DNA from: Nemophila menziesii
Lineage: Eukaryota > Streptophyta > Magnoliopsida > Boraginales > Hydrophyllaceae
Length of the DNA: 64,000 nucleotides
Assembly: GCA_029959085.1 (NCBI GenBank)
Contig: JARWIR010000027.1
Coordinates: 7,564,001 to 7,628,000 of the forward strand
Direction of reading: 5' to 3'
Part shown: piece by piece, positions 13,467 through 24,116 of the stretch
Position numbering within the stretch: the stretch's first letter is position 1
How the letters are laid out: each line of letters starts with the position of its first letter
The notes under the pieces: model-generated
Database searches by the model: none
Seen by the model: only the letters and a program-made list of their open reading frames with translations
What the model was told of the DNA's origin: nothing
Position numbers and translations under genes: made by a program

Positions 13467-14666
13467 ATGACTAATAGAACAACAATATTAGCTAACAAGA
13501 GGGAGGTGAAGAAAAACAAGGTATTGGATCCAATCAAGAAGAAACCAAATAACAAAGGTTATAGTTCTAAATCAAAGGGTAAAGACGATGTTGAAGATGG
13601 AGGTATAACTTTGTGTGATCGTAATGGTTAAAAGCTTTACTTTTATGCAAAGGAGAAAACACAACTTCCACCAGGTCCTACACCCAAGGAGAAAGAGGAA
13701 GCTTCAAGGGCCCTGAAAGCTTCCGCAGAGAAACAATTAAAAGAACTACCTTTTGCTTATGAGAAAGTATTCAAGGAAGAAGTTAGTACAGGAGAATACA
13801 ATAGATTCTTAGAGCTTGGTGCGAAATTGGGTTGGTCTACGTTCATGGTAAGACGTTCTGAATTATGTCATGAATTAGTTTTGGAATTCTATTTAGGCCT
13901 CTTTAGCCGAGATAGTAAAGGTTGTGTTCCGATTAGAGGAAAGCTAGTTCCTTTCACAGTTGAGGAGATTAGAAACCACTTCAAGTTTAAGAAATTGAAA
14001 GGTTATTGCAAGTTTTATAAAGCGGTTGCTAAAAGAAAAATCTTTGATGAGGAATTAATTTTTGAGCATGTATTAGACAAGGAGAAAGTGAAATCACATA
14101 AGGGAGAACTGAAGGCACCTTGGCCTTATAGATATCTTCAACCGGATGCGAGAATTTGGCACAATTTCCTTATTTCTAATGTCTTTGGAAACACACGAAC
14201 TTTGGATGTGACTATGAAAAACGCTCTACTTTTGGATTGTATTTTGAGAGGAGAAGAAGTAGATGTGGCACAGTTGATCTATGAGGAGGTGATGCAATTT
14301 CCGGTCTCTCCTAAATCAGTTTATAATGTTAAATTTCCTACTTTGATCACGTGTCTTGTGCGAAAAGAGAATGTTACATTGGGTGAAGAAGAGACACTCG
14401 AGTTTAAGACAAGTTATATTGATAATGCTTGGATCAAAGATATCTTTCGAAGAGCGGGTTCTACGCAAGTCTCGAAAGAAGAAAAGGAGCAAAGTTGGCA
14501 AGAGAAGATGGAGGAGCGTTTAACAAAATTCGAAGCAGCTCAAACTTCCTTAGTCAATGATGTGGCACAAATCAACGCTAATCAAGTGCACAACATGAAA
14601 CTCCTTGAGCAATTAACGAAAGATCCAGCAAATCCTACCTTGGATGTCAATGATACGAGGCAATAA
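13467..14666 (+). pseudogene. ORF3 of element A: putative plant transposon protein (one stop)
   Basis: ATG 13467, in-frame TAA at 13629-13631, then open to the stop ending at 14666; 399 codons in all. The N-terminus is lysine-rich. The middle (about residues 120-270) reads LGWSTFMVRRSELCHELVLE, FYLGLF, LVPFTVEEIRNHF, IWHNFLISNVFGN, ALLLDCILRGEEVDVAQLI. This is the pattern of the domain known as 'putative plant transposon protein', often found in Athila-like elements at the position of the so-called env ORF. The C-terminus (EEKEQSWQEKMEERLTKFEA) looks like a coiled coil. No transmembrane segment is obvious, so it does not look like a classical envelope protein. Apart from the one stop it is intact. 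A downstream ATG at 13827 could start a shorter protein. Its role is unknown. Confidence 0.75.
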
Positions 14667-14752
14667 GCCTCGAGAGTATGTTCTCTTTCTTCCTTACCAT
14701 TTATGTAAATATGTTTATCTGCTAATTTTAATTTCTATTTCGAGTCTTTTCC

Positions 14753-14796
14753 GAGTCGTGGGGACACGGCTCATTTTTGAGTTGGGGGTGTGGGGA
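14753..14796 (+). other. Hairpin plus polypurine-like motif after ORF3 (element A)
   Basis: GAGTCGTG (14753-14760), loop GGGA, CACGGCTC (14765-14772): an 8-bp stem with one G-T wobble. Two bases later comes TTTTTGAGTTGGGGGTG, nearly identical to the element's own polypurine tract at 16564. The pair recurs in D and F. Confidence 0.6.
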
Positions 14797-14916
14797 TTCG
14801 TTGTCTCTCATATCCAGTTTTCTGTTTTAGGTAGAAATTAAAATTTTTGATAAATGGGAATTAGATGTAGGGTGTGTTTAATAGCTTGAAAGCATAAGCT
14901 CAGTGAATTGATGATA

Positions 14917-15168
14917 CTCCCTCCGTTTCAAAATATTTGTCCACTTTGCTTTTACGCGAATTAAGAAATGTAATTATTACACTCCCTATTACAAAAGTAC
15001 CCTTCATAAAGTGTCTTGATATCTTAAATGTGTATTGGAAACATAAATTTTAATTTTTTAGGGTAATAGTGGAAAAAAGAAGGAAAAAAATGTCTTGATA
15101 TTCTAAATGGACAAATATTTTGAAACTACATTTTTAGTAAGTGGAAAAACATTTTGAAACGGAGGGAG
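14917..15168. mobile_element. Stowaway-type MITE
   Basis: 252 bp with terminal inverted repeats CTCCCTCCGTTTCAAAATAT and its complement at the right end, flanked by TA. Element C at about 28280 shows the empty site with a single TA at the same place. Non-coding; would be moved by a Tc1/mariner transposase. Confidence 0.9.
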
Positions 15169-15170
15169 TA

Positions 15171-15879
15171 GTAAGTAGTATGTTTAGGAGCTATTTTATT
15201 TGTATGCTTTGAGTATTTGTAGGAAAATACACATTGATAGTAAAGAAAAGATTAGTGAGCAATGCGATAGAAAGTATGTTCGATCTCAGGGAACCTTGAG
15301 AAGTGTGTAGGCCGTGAGATCCAAGCTAGTTGACAAACCCATTTGATGAAAGTGCTAAAGGTAAGAAAATAACGAAATTACATAGTGTAGAAAGTGATTA
15401 AGGCGGTTCTTTCATATTTGAAGCCATTTGAAGCCTTATTATACCTTCTCACCTTGTGATTTTGAGTTTATATGCTATATCCTTCTCATCCCCTTCTAGC
15501 CTTTCTAAAGCTTTTTATTGAAACACGTTATAAGCCATATCCCTTTAGATTATAGGACTTTTCCTTATGACCCGCACTCGAATCGTGATGCATAGACAGT
15601 TGTTTTAGAGCTTGAGTTTGGGGTGGTGGGTCCACCATTATGGGAAATATTATTGGGATGGGAATTTTTTTGAGCTTATTAATTGTGCTTTGTGCTTTAT
15701 ATCGACGATGATTCACATATTTTTATTGTAACCCTTTGCCGGGGTAATAGTGAATGAAAAAGAAGCTACGAGCTAAATTTGCCAACAAGGGCATTAAAAG
15801 AAAAAATATATATATGAGAAAATTAGCGTGATATCTCAACATTAAAAGAGAGTCATAGCTTAAGAATTGATTAGAAAAG

Positions 15880-15964
<85 letters not shown>

Positions 15965-16563
15965 GGACCGGCAAAGTGGATTTTTATGTGAACATCTTAT
16001 GCTTTAATTGGGTTATTGGGGATGCTAAATTGTGTATCAAGGAATTCATTGGGTAGAGTGAGAAACGTTTTATGAGAGTAACTCAAGCTCTAGGGCGATT
16101 CGTTGATGGCTAGTGAGGAGAGGGCCAAAAGCTCACTCCAAATTATCCAAATATACTATCATACCGTCCCTAAGCCTAAATTACAACCTTAAAAGACCTT
16201 TTGATTCTTTGCTATGTAATTAAGAAGTGATTGAGCCATTAGAGAGTAGTTAAGTGGATCCTTGGATACTAGTGAAGTTTGATGAACAATCTATAGCTTC
16301 CTTGGGGAACTGAGTAAAGTCCCAATCCTTCTTACATTGCGAAACTAATCTGATCTTGAATTCAAGCCGTGTTGACTGTGAATATGAGAAGTGTACAGGT
16401 ATGTAGTTTATGAATATTATTGCATGAAATTTTCTGAGTTGTTGCTTTAAGTTTATTCTAGATATTCTGCTATGTTTTTCCCATTGTATTGAAAATTCCA
16501 TAAGTGTGTATTTATAATAGACTTCCCTTTGTTTTTATCTTTATTGTATCGGGACGATACAAC
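15171..16563 (+). other. Long 3' UTR of element A
   Basis: No gene. Contains a conserved block at 15535-15640 that recurs in B, C, D, F and G: a run with GACCCGCACTCGAATCG, then CTTGAGTTTGGGGTGGTGGG (15611-15630), a second polypurine-like tract with an adjoining GGTGGGTCCACC palindrome. An (AT)n tract follows at 15880-15961. Open frames here are repeats of IY on the minus strand and not genes. Confidence 0.55.
15880..15961. repeat. (AT)n microsatellite
   Basis: About 80 bp of uninterrupted AT dinucleotides. The same site in C is a short ATATATATA, so the tract expanded after the copies separated. Confidence 0.9.
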
Positions 16564-16579
16564 TTTGAGTTGGGGGTCT
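16564..16579 (+). other. Polypurine tract of element A
   Basis: TTTGAGTTGGGGGTCT directly precedes the 3' LTR; it primes plus-strand DNA synthesis in LTR elements. Confidence 0.8.
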
Positions 16580-18100
16580 TGATGTCACCTCATTTGTGAT
16601 AGATTTATATTAGGATGAGACATCATTTTTAATGATTTAGAAGTCATAATAGTCGATTTTCTTGAGAATTAGTGCACTTTCTAGTTTTGAGTCTTGATTT
16701 AGTAAAATAATATTTTTAGAGCATATTGGATTTAATTGTTTATTTAGTGTGAAACTTTAAAGATAATTATGGAGATTAATTAGAGTCCAAGTCAAATACT
16801 ACAAGATATGGAAAGAGATTAGCATGGTAATTGGAGATAAGGAAACAAAAGCTAAAAATATGGAAAAGGAAAAGCTGCCTAAATCTGAATTTCTGCAGCT
16901 ATGCCTAAAGAAGTGGTGATAACTCCAAAAGGAAGCCGATTTTGGAAGATTCCTTTCATAGGGACGTAGATAATTCGCTGAGGATTCTTTTGGTATATTG
17001 TGGAGCAAAAACCGACCAATAACGAAGAAGGTATGCTCAAAATAGTTCAGCAGAATTTATTTTTATTTCCATACGAATTTGAGTTGGGCTTTCCATTACT
17101 TTACCTCTCCCTCAAGAAAATGAATTAGGTCTTCTAAACCCCTATAAATACACCCTTATATCACTTTTAAATCATCCTTGCCTCATAGTAATTAGTTCTT
17201 AAGGTTTTATTCTTCCAGTTTATTGTAGAGAGCAAGATGATGTCTTTTGTAATTTCTTTTAGTTTATTTCCATCAGGTATGAACAAAACTTCCCATAGCT
17301 TGGGTTTTGCATCATGTATAATCTATGAATTCTAATTCTTCTATTTAAGTTTCTTTGCGAATTACATGTTTTAATCTGATATTAGCTTCTTACCTTTATA
17401 TTTGCTTATGTGTTTTGATTTATTGTCTGTCCTAGAACTGATCACTTTAGGATTGTTTTAATAGTAGTTAGATGGTCACCTTAGATGGGTGTTTAACTAT
17501 TGAACCACCACATAACGTCTAGTGTCGATATTAGTCCTGACAAAACTGATTCTAACTAGATATTCATTAGGGTATGATTTAATCACCATATCACCAATTG
17601 AATGAATTGTTTGCTTAGGGCCTTAGTAGCGTTTGATAACCCTATTTGAAACAGCTTCTTGGTTGTGCCGTAGCCCCTTAGTCGCTCTCAAGGTCTAAGG
17701 AATGGGAATTTAGAATCCTGACTAAGTATACAAGAGTTAATATTCTCCCTTATTAACTAGATCTAAAGGAATTAGAAGGAATAGTGCATACTAGCAAAAC
17801 CTAAGCTATATCTTTCATCTCATATTCGTAGTAATTTAATTTATTGTCATTAATTTCCTAGTTTTAATTATTAATTCCGAAATTCTATTGCTTTTATTTT
17901 CTGTCTTTAATTATTTACCTTTACTCGTTATTGCTACCCATTCGACTAACACACTTAAGTCCTTGAGAACGAACTCAACTTACTAACTAAAACTTGCATA
18001 CGTCCTGTAATACTTGCAGTAATGTGCCTGTCTAGGGTGAGAGTGCGTAGTTTTCTTGACTTATATTTATCTTATTTATATCACACCCTAGGCGACACCA
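16580..18100 (+). repeat. 3' LTR of element A
   Basis: 1521 bp, near-identical to 8085-9609. Ends GGCGACACCA and is followed by the CACAC duplication. Confidence 0.92.
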
Positions 18101-18235
18101 CACACCCTCTCCGAGAAGTCTATCAGGAAATAGTTAAGTTACTGTATCCACCTACGTATACTCGATCGATTAAGTTATGGTTTAAAACAAAAAAAATCTA
18201 CACAATAATCCCCAGTAGCGGTGCCATTTTGCTTC
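18101..18235 (-). other. Remnant of an older element (right part) with primer site
   Basis: After the CACAC duplication, the plus strand reads TCCCCAGTAGCGGTGCCA at 18209-18226, the complement of a primer site TGGCACCGCTACTGGGGA on the minus strand. So the LTR to its right acts as a 5' LTR for a minus-strand element whose body was split by A. Confidence 0.6.
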
Positions 18236-19823
18236 TGGTCCCACTGTGTGTGATATAAAGTAAAGCAATATTACGAGTGGGGTGTCACTTCGCAGTGTAC
18301 GAATAGAAGGAAAGTAAAAGTGATAAGTAGGGCTATCGTTTTCCATAGTGATTATTTGTGAAACCAATGATGTTTAAAATAGTGAAAATGCATGAAGCTT
18401 GTAATACAATTGACGAGATAATAAACATTTTAAACAAGAAAGTGTTTATTTGGTTTTCAAACATGACTAACAATAAAGTAATAACAATAATGATTAAACT
18501 AAAAATAAAGATAAACAAGTAAGTAAATAAGAAGGATGAACTAATAGGAGATGGTTGCTTGGGGAATTGCTTGTGATTATTTATGCCACTAATTAATACT
18601 GTTATCGATAAGGGTGAGTGGTTGTGTTCACATTAGCTGGGATTTAATAGCACTTTAACTCCCGTCCAGATAGACTTAGAGCTTAACCTTACACACTAGT
18701 TAGCTATCCGATGAGTTACGCTCCCAACCCTTAATGACTACCTAGCGATAAGACCGTTTAGTTCAATGCCTCACACTAGGCATATATATGCTATTTCCGT
18801 AACCCAAACCCCCTATCCAAGTGTCAACTCAAGTTACTACAACCACCCACAACTTGGCCAGAGCACATGTGGTATTAATACAAGACATATAAAGAAACAG
18901 ACAATATTCAATCCAACTCAATTACATATAATTATAATATCCCAATTGTAATAACACAATTAATAAACTTAACACAAATTCTTACAGTAGCATCCTCAAG
19001 CAATAAAGGTTTAGTTCATAATAGAAGAAAAACTAAATAAAGACAAAATAATTAAAATTAAAGACATAATCATGTTTAAAAGTAAAAATAAAGCTAAGTT
19101 ACTCTTGATGACGAAGGAAAATGATGAATGGTTGAGGTAGAATTGATGGGTTCATAGACAGACCCATGTCTTCTCCTTTTCCGTCTGTCTTTGAGCGTTC
19201 TCCCCCTTCTGAGCTGATGGATAATTTAAAAGATTATGGTATAGGGGCTGGAAAATGACTTATATATCTTCTAAAAACGTTAGGACCCCATTTAGGCTTG
19301 CTTAACTAGGTTTAGAAGGGGCCCATCCCGTTTTACTAACCAGAATTTCGGTTCGAACTAGGGTGGAAGCAAATGGCATAACTTTCTCATCTTAGCTCCG
19401 AATCGACTTCTGTTACTTAACACGTGACACAAACTTCATGTTATCTCTGAATCAAAAGGAACCAGGTCCAAATTGCTCACCAATATGTCGTAGTGGCTGA
19501 AACACTAAGGTGCAAAGAATTCTCCGGCAAACGCTCCAACCTCCCAAAGTGGCTCCAAGCTCAATCCGCTTCGACTTGAGGTTTATCTGTAATTCTTGAC
19601 TTCTTCTCCTCATCTTGGAACCTTGTACCAATAATTTACCTAAAATATACACACTTAACACACAATTAAGGACCAAAATCTATATAAACAGTCATAAGTC
19701 CAAAACTAGAAGTAAAAGTGCAATATAGCAAATAACAGGGAGATATCCTACACTTAGGCCCAATAAACCTCCAAAGTAATGTCTCGTAAATGGATTAATC
19801 CATAAAAAAAAAGAGATATATCA
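18236..19823 (-). repeat. LTR1: single LTR with a primer site on its left and a polypurine tract on its right
   Basis: Minus orientation. Left end TGGTCCCACTGTGTGTGATA, right end ATATCA, about 1588 bp. Its layout resembles the Athila-type LTRs here but its sequence is only weakly similar to LTR2 and the A/C LTRs. To the right, AGACCCTCAACTCAAATTTT is the complement of a polypurine tract. Confidence 0.65.
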
Positions 19824-20985
19824 AGACCCTCAACTCAAATTTTTTCGTCTTGACAAAATAGAAAAAAATGGAGTTTAGAAGGGTCTAAGTCAAATACGCT
19901 AAAGAAGAAGGAAAGAGTAGAAAAGTAATGAATGACTCTAAAGCACAAATGTTAACAAGTATCAAATAGTAGAATTTACAAACTAAATCAAATATACACT
20001 TATCAAATAAATAATCTATACATGTTACTTTCAAAATCCGATTAGATTTGCAATGCACGAATATAAGTTCTCCTCTTAGTCGGCTATGGTGGCTATAGGG
20101 TATTCCTAGATCCTAAAATAGTTTCTAAAGTCCATATAACTACTTTCCATTGGTTTAAAAGCTCCTAATTTGCATAGTCAATAATCCTAAGGTCTTTAAG
20201 GATGTAATGTAGGCTTAGGGTAGGTATGATATGTATACTTGGATAATTTAGAGTGAGCTTTTGGATCTCTCCTTACTAGCCATAAACAAATCACCCTAGA
20301 GCTTGACTTACTCTCAAATATTTCTCACTCATACCAATTGATGAACTTATTCACAATCCCTAAAATCCAAATGAAACCCTTTTCTGATCACCTAAACAAA
20401 TACCACTTTGCCATCCAAAATTTTATATATTTTTCTTTTGTAAGTGGCAATGACTCTCTTTTTAATGTGATAAGTCATGCCACTATATTTTAGTTTCTTT
20501 ATCATATATATTTTTTTCATCCTTTTCAAATTCTTTTCTTTTCCTTTTTAACCATGCAAAGGGTTACAATATACATGAACACGTGATATAAAAGTACCAT
20601 TACAAAATGCATACCCACCTAATGATACTTCCCATAAAAACTACCACCCCAAACTCAAGCTCTATATGAGTGTCAAAGCATCGCGATTCGAGTGCGGGTC
20701 ATATGGAAAAGTCCTAAAAATCTAAGGGATAAGGCTTGTAATGTGGTTAATAAAAAGGCTCAAAAGGAAATATGTGGCTAAGACGGATAATATAACAATA
20801 ACATATGTACATCATGCTAAAAGGCACGAAGAGCTAACAATTAAAACACCTTATTCATGTTTTATCCTATACAATTTAGTTACTTTCTCACTTCTAGCAC
20901 ATTCATTAAATGGTTTATCAGCTAGTTTGGATCTCATGTTTTATTTCACCACTACTATCTTTTCTCTACTAACTTGACCCATTTT
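19824..20985 (-). other. 3' UTR and polypurine tract of element B
   Basis: No gene. The polypurine tract is the complement of 19824-19843. The conserved block with ACTACCACCCCAAACTCAAG at about 20641 and GCGATTCGAGTGCGGGTCAT at about 20683 matches the 3' UTR block of A. Confidence 0.55.
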
Positions 20986-20989
20986 CCCC

Positions 20990-21107
20990 TTTTTCTTTGT
21001 TCCAAACTTGCACCCTTCTTAATTGATTTCTTCTCAAACTCACCCAATGCCTTACTATGATTCTTCATCTCCCTAGCACTAGATAGTGTCTCCATTCTTT
21101 ACGTCAT
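20990..21107 (-). pseudogene. ORF3 stub of element B
   Basis: The complement from 21107 resembles the ORF3 N-terminus of A and C, with an early stop. The main domain is absent. A polypurine-like motif (complement of CCTCCAACTCAAGG) sits just upstream, as in A. Confidence 0.45.
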
Positions 21108-21529
21108 CTCAATGACCTCCAACTCAAGGAATTGAACACTCTTGAAAATTGTACCCTTTTATTTTTGTTCGAACAAGTGTTATTAGGAAAGGTTTTAGGA
21201 TGATGATTCTCTATGTGGGTATGATGAACTCTTTCTTGGATGATATGGGTTTAAGTAATTTTGGACAAAGTATTTGTAATTTTAGATTTTGATTCTTGGA
21301 TTCTAGGTGTTTTGGGTTGATTTGGGTGTTTTACTTTTGTTAAGAAGGAAGTAAGGAAGGATTTGGATATGAATTATGGTGGTTTGGTGGTGTTTTGATA
21401 TAAGGTGAAGGTTATGTAGAGCTTCAATGGCGTTTCATGGAGTTTGGGTGTTCTGAGGAAGAAGGAGGCTTAAGGTTTATAGAATATAAAGTGAAATCTA
21501 AGCAAACCTCCTCTTCAAGAAAACGTGTC
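21108..21529 (-). other. Leader region before the ORF3 stub (element B)
   Basis: No gene. Equivalent to the leader between the internal TATA box and ORF3 in A; here no clear TATAAA is seen. Confidence 0.35.
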
Positions 21530-21962
21530 GCGGAGCTCACTGGCTAGCCGTCTATCGGACCAGTATTGACGGTATAAGTATTCAATTATTTTGACCTTAA
21601 ACCATCACAACCCTTGCTTTGCCAGTTTCAACACTGTTAGGGACCCGTAGGCTGGTTATGGGACCGGAAAGCTGGTCATGCCTCTCAAAATATTTGTTGC
21701 GGACCGTAACCAAACCGTCACAACCCTTCTTCATGGACCGGTAAGCCGGTTGTGGGAACGGTATGCCGGTCAAACTTCTGTCTTATACCGTCGCGACCCT
21801 TCTGTCGCAATGACGATACGACCTGGGGAGCGGATAGCCACTCATGTAGGCCGATATGCCAGTCAGAGTTTAAGAAATTCTGACTTGGACCTTAACATTG
21901 ACCGTCGCGGCCCTTAGAGCGGGACCGGTAGGGCAGTGGTGTGGCCGGTAGGCCGGTCCATT
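21530..21962 (-). promoter_or_regulatory. Palindrome array of element B
   Basis: CG-rich stretch with CCGGTAAGCCGG, CGGTATGCCGGTC and CCGGTAGGCCGGTCC variants spaced some tens of bases apart. Same place in the element as the CCGGTATACCGG array of A, but with a different core. Confidence 0.5.
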
Positions 21963-22169
21963 GTGCGTGACTTGGGTTTTTTCGCAAACTTCTTCACCCC
22001 AAACACAGTTCGCACCTTATCTACATATCAAAATAGTAATACCTTCCTCAACAGTGCAATATCAATTAAAAACAACTACTCTAAACTAAAACATAGAAAC
22101 AAATAAAAAATTGTGGGTTGTCTCCCAGACAACACTTTTGTTTAAGTTCTTTGAAAGTTAGATGCGTTA

Positions 22170-22945
22170 CCTCTCTTAACTTTTGTGTATGTAGCCTCGC
22201 CAATAGCGAGCGAGGCTATGAACATCTACTAATCTCCGTTTTTTACCCCTCTTGGGTCGTATTTCAGTAACTTTCTCCGAAACAACCCGTGTGATGACAA
22301 ACGGTCCCATACACTAGTTCTTGTAACTTCGTGGTCGGTTTTCGGGTTTGAGGGCCTTCGATACAACTTCGTTGCCTACCCCAAACTCGCCTTTTTTGGC
22401 CTGGAATTCACATGTTATATGTGGATTTCTTCTAGGACTTTGTTCTTGGTTGCAATGTGGATGACAGGAACTGTGGGGGCTAACTTCCTTGGTTTATTAC
22501 TCAAGACATATAATGTCTAAGATATGTTTTTAGCACGGTGGGTAACTGTTCCCTCTTAGAAGTTTATGATGCTTTGACTTGTGGCCAAGACATCCCTTTT
22601 GAGTGTAATCAGAACCTGTTTATCTGCATCATTATCAAAAATAACAAAGTCAGTAGGGATAATTAGGTTACCTTCTTGGACATGAACGTCCTCCACTGTT
22701 CCACATGTCTTTGTTATCGAGTTATCCGTGAATTGTAATTTCACGGGTAATTTTTGTGCCTTTTTGATACCAAGCCTATAGAACACAAACTTGGGCATAA
22801 GATTCATACTTGGACCCACATCACACATGGATTTCACCTTTAGCTTACCACTAATTTGAATGGGAAGGTTAAAACTTCCCGGATCTTGAAGATTAAGTGG
22901 TAGCTCTTTCTCAACTTTTCTCGAGGCTCTCTTAGTATGAGCCAC
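22170..22945 (-). pseudogene. Retropepsin and integrase tail of element B
   Basis: The protease frame 22945-22556 reads NLPIQISGKLKVKSMCDVGP, SMNLMPKFVF and TDFVIFDNDADKQVLI; the catalytic loop is DVGP. After a stop the integrase-tail remnant continues to about 22200 (YGTVC frame-shifted; MGPFVITRVVSEKV in the matching frame). No reverse transcriptase lies between them. Confidence 0.75.
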
Positions 22946-22948
22946 AGT

Positions 22949-23161
22949 CTATACCCTGTCTTGTACACTAGCATCTTTATCTGGAATAGCTTGCGTTAAA
23001 ATATTTTGTGGTGTAAGCCCTTTCGCAACTATCTCAAGCATCTGGGTGTTGATATTCTCTTCGTTGTACGCCTCTACAAATTCTTTGAGTTCAATGTCAC
23101 CCTCTTGATGTATCATAGGAGTGGATGGTGATATTGATGGACCACTAGGTGACGAGCCCAT
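22949..23161 (-). pseudogene. Linker of the gag-pro polyprotein, element B
   Basis: Frame with EAYNEENINTQMLEIVAKGL and TPQNILTQAIPDKDASVQ, matching the linker before the protease in A and C. It ends where the GAA tract begins. Confidence 0.65.
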
Positions 23162-23166
23162 CTTCT

Positions 23167-23208
23167 CTTCTTCTTCTTCTTCTTCTTCTTCTTCTTCTTC
23201 TTCTTCTT

Positions 23209-23239
<31 letters not shown>

Positions 23240-23394
23240 TTCTTCTTCTTCTTCTTCTTCTTCTTCTTCTTCTTCTTCTTCTTCTTCTTCTTCTTCTTCT
23301 TCTTCTTCTTCTTCTTCTTCTTCTTCTTCTTCTTCTTCTTCTTCTTCTTCTTCTTCTTCTTCTTCTTCTTCTTCTTCTTCTTCTTCTTCTTCTT
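23167..23394 (-). repeat. Expanded (GAA/TTC)n tract in a coding linker
   Basis: About 228 bp, roughly 76 triplets, one TTA interruption near 23239. On the minus strand it falls in the glutamate-rich linker; A has only a few GAA units at the same place. The poly-S, poly-L and poly-K open frames over it are shadows. Confidence 0.9.
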
Positions 23395-23982
23395 GCACAA
23401 CAAGTGAAAGCACTTATTCTTTCTCTTCTTGCACAACAGGTGCAACAACTTCTTTTGTGTTCTCACTTAAGGCTTCTTCTTCTTCTTCTTTCTCGATAGC
23501 TCTTCTAGCTTGTAACTCTATACAGTTGCTTTCGTGTAGTGACCTGAGTAATGTAGGCATCACAAATCTTCATATACTTCTGGATTTCTCTTACTAGATC
23601 TTGAATTACTGCATCACTGTAGTGTCCATAACTCACAAAATGACCAAGCACAACCTGATCGGGCCTGAATTTTGTAGCTCGGATCATTGGAGGGAAAATC
23701 CCTGATGGTTGTACTCGAAAAATGTGCTCCTAGACCTGAAAGATCTTGTTCGCGACGTCGATTATTAAGGGGGTTCACTCCTTGTGGTGCTATTTTGGGG
23801 GGGGGGGGGGAGGGGCGCGGTGTGATAGGAACTTGTTGATTATTATTATTATTGATGGTGTTCCCCCCAGGTGGATCTATGTTATCTACTACTACTACTA
23901 CTCCTGACATGGATTCTTTCTTCTTTTCTTCTCTTTTGTGTTTATTATACGCCTTTAGTATATACTCCGAGTTTGAGTACAT
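23395..23982 (-). pseudogene. Truncated gag of element B
   Basis: Frame pieces 23982-23614 and 23687-23505 match the gag leader and first part of the core (IQDLVREIQKYMKICDAYIT). At about 23520 the sequence jumps from the start of the core to the acidic linker, so the rest of the core, the CCHC knuckle and the coiled coil are deleted. A G-run at about 23796-23811 adds a frameshift-prone site. Confidence 0.7.
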
Positions 23983-24092
23983 AAACCAAGACCTAAAGAA
24001 CCTGAAAGAGACAAAAACTAAAAGAAAGCGTAAACCTGGAACAACTAAAAACTACTACACTAAAAACTAAACACAATAACTAACGAGGAAAA

Positions 24093-24110
24093 TCACTGGC
24101 AGCGGCGCCA
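24093..24110 (-). other. Primer binding site of element B
   Basis: The complement reads TGGCGCCGCTGCCAGTGA, a tRNA-Asp-type site with changes at its end, next to LTR2. Confidence 0.7.
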
Positions 24111-24116
24111 AAAACT

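Larger units (their letters stand above)
8085..18100 (+). mobile_element. Element A: complete Athila-like, RT-less Ty3/gypsy element
   Basis: Two near-identical LTRs (8085-9609, 16580-18100), each starting TGATGTC and ending CACCA, are flanked by the 5-bp duplication CACAC (8080-8084 and 18101-18105). Internal order: tRNA-Asp-type primer site, gag, retropepsin joined to an integrase tail, palindrome array, internal TATA, ORF3, long 3' UTR, polypurine tract. There is no reverse transcriptase, RNase H or integrase core. The gag-pro frame carries several nonsense mutations and two frameshifts, so this copy is not coding-competent even for its reduced set. It carries a Stowaway MITE and an (AT)n tract. 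It inserted into an older minus-strand element. Confidence 0.9.
19824..24116 (-). mobile_element. Element B: internal region of an Athila-like element
   Basis: Minus strand. From right to left: primer site, truncated gag, GAA-repeat linker, protease plus integrase tail, palindrome array, ORF3 stub, 3' UTR, polypurine tract. Same gene plan as A but with most of gag and ORF3 deleted. It is bounded by LTR1 and LTR2, which do not resemble each other, so it is not a simple intact insertion. Confidence 0.75.

Noticed and set aside
14316..14501. Minus-strand frame inside ORF3 of A
   Set aside because: Antisense shadow of a conserved coding region.
13467..14666. Envelope gene reading for ORF3
   Set aside because: No signal peptide or transmembrane segment can be seen; the domain fits the putative plant transposon protein family instead.
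15723..15974. Minus-strand frame of alternating Ile-Tyr
   Set aside because: Product of the (AT)n microsatellite.
23149..23499. Poly-leucine, poly-serine and poly-lysine open frames
   Set aside because: Shadows of the (GAA/TTC)n tract in other frames.
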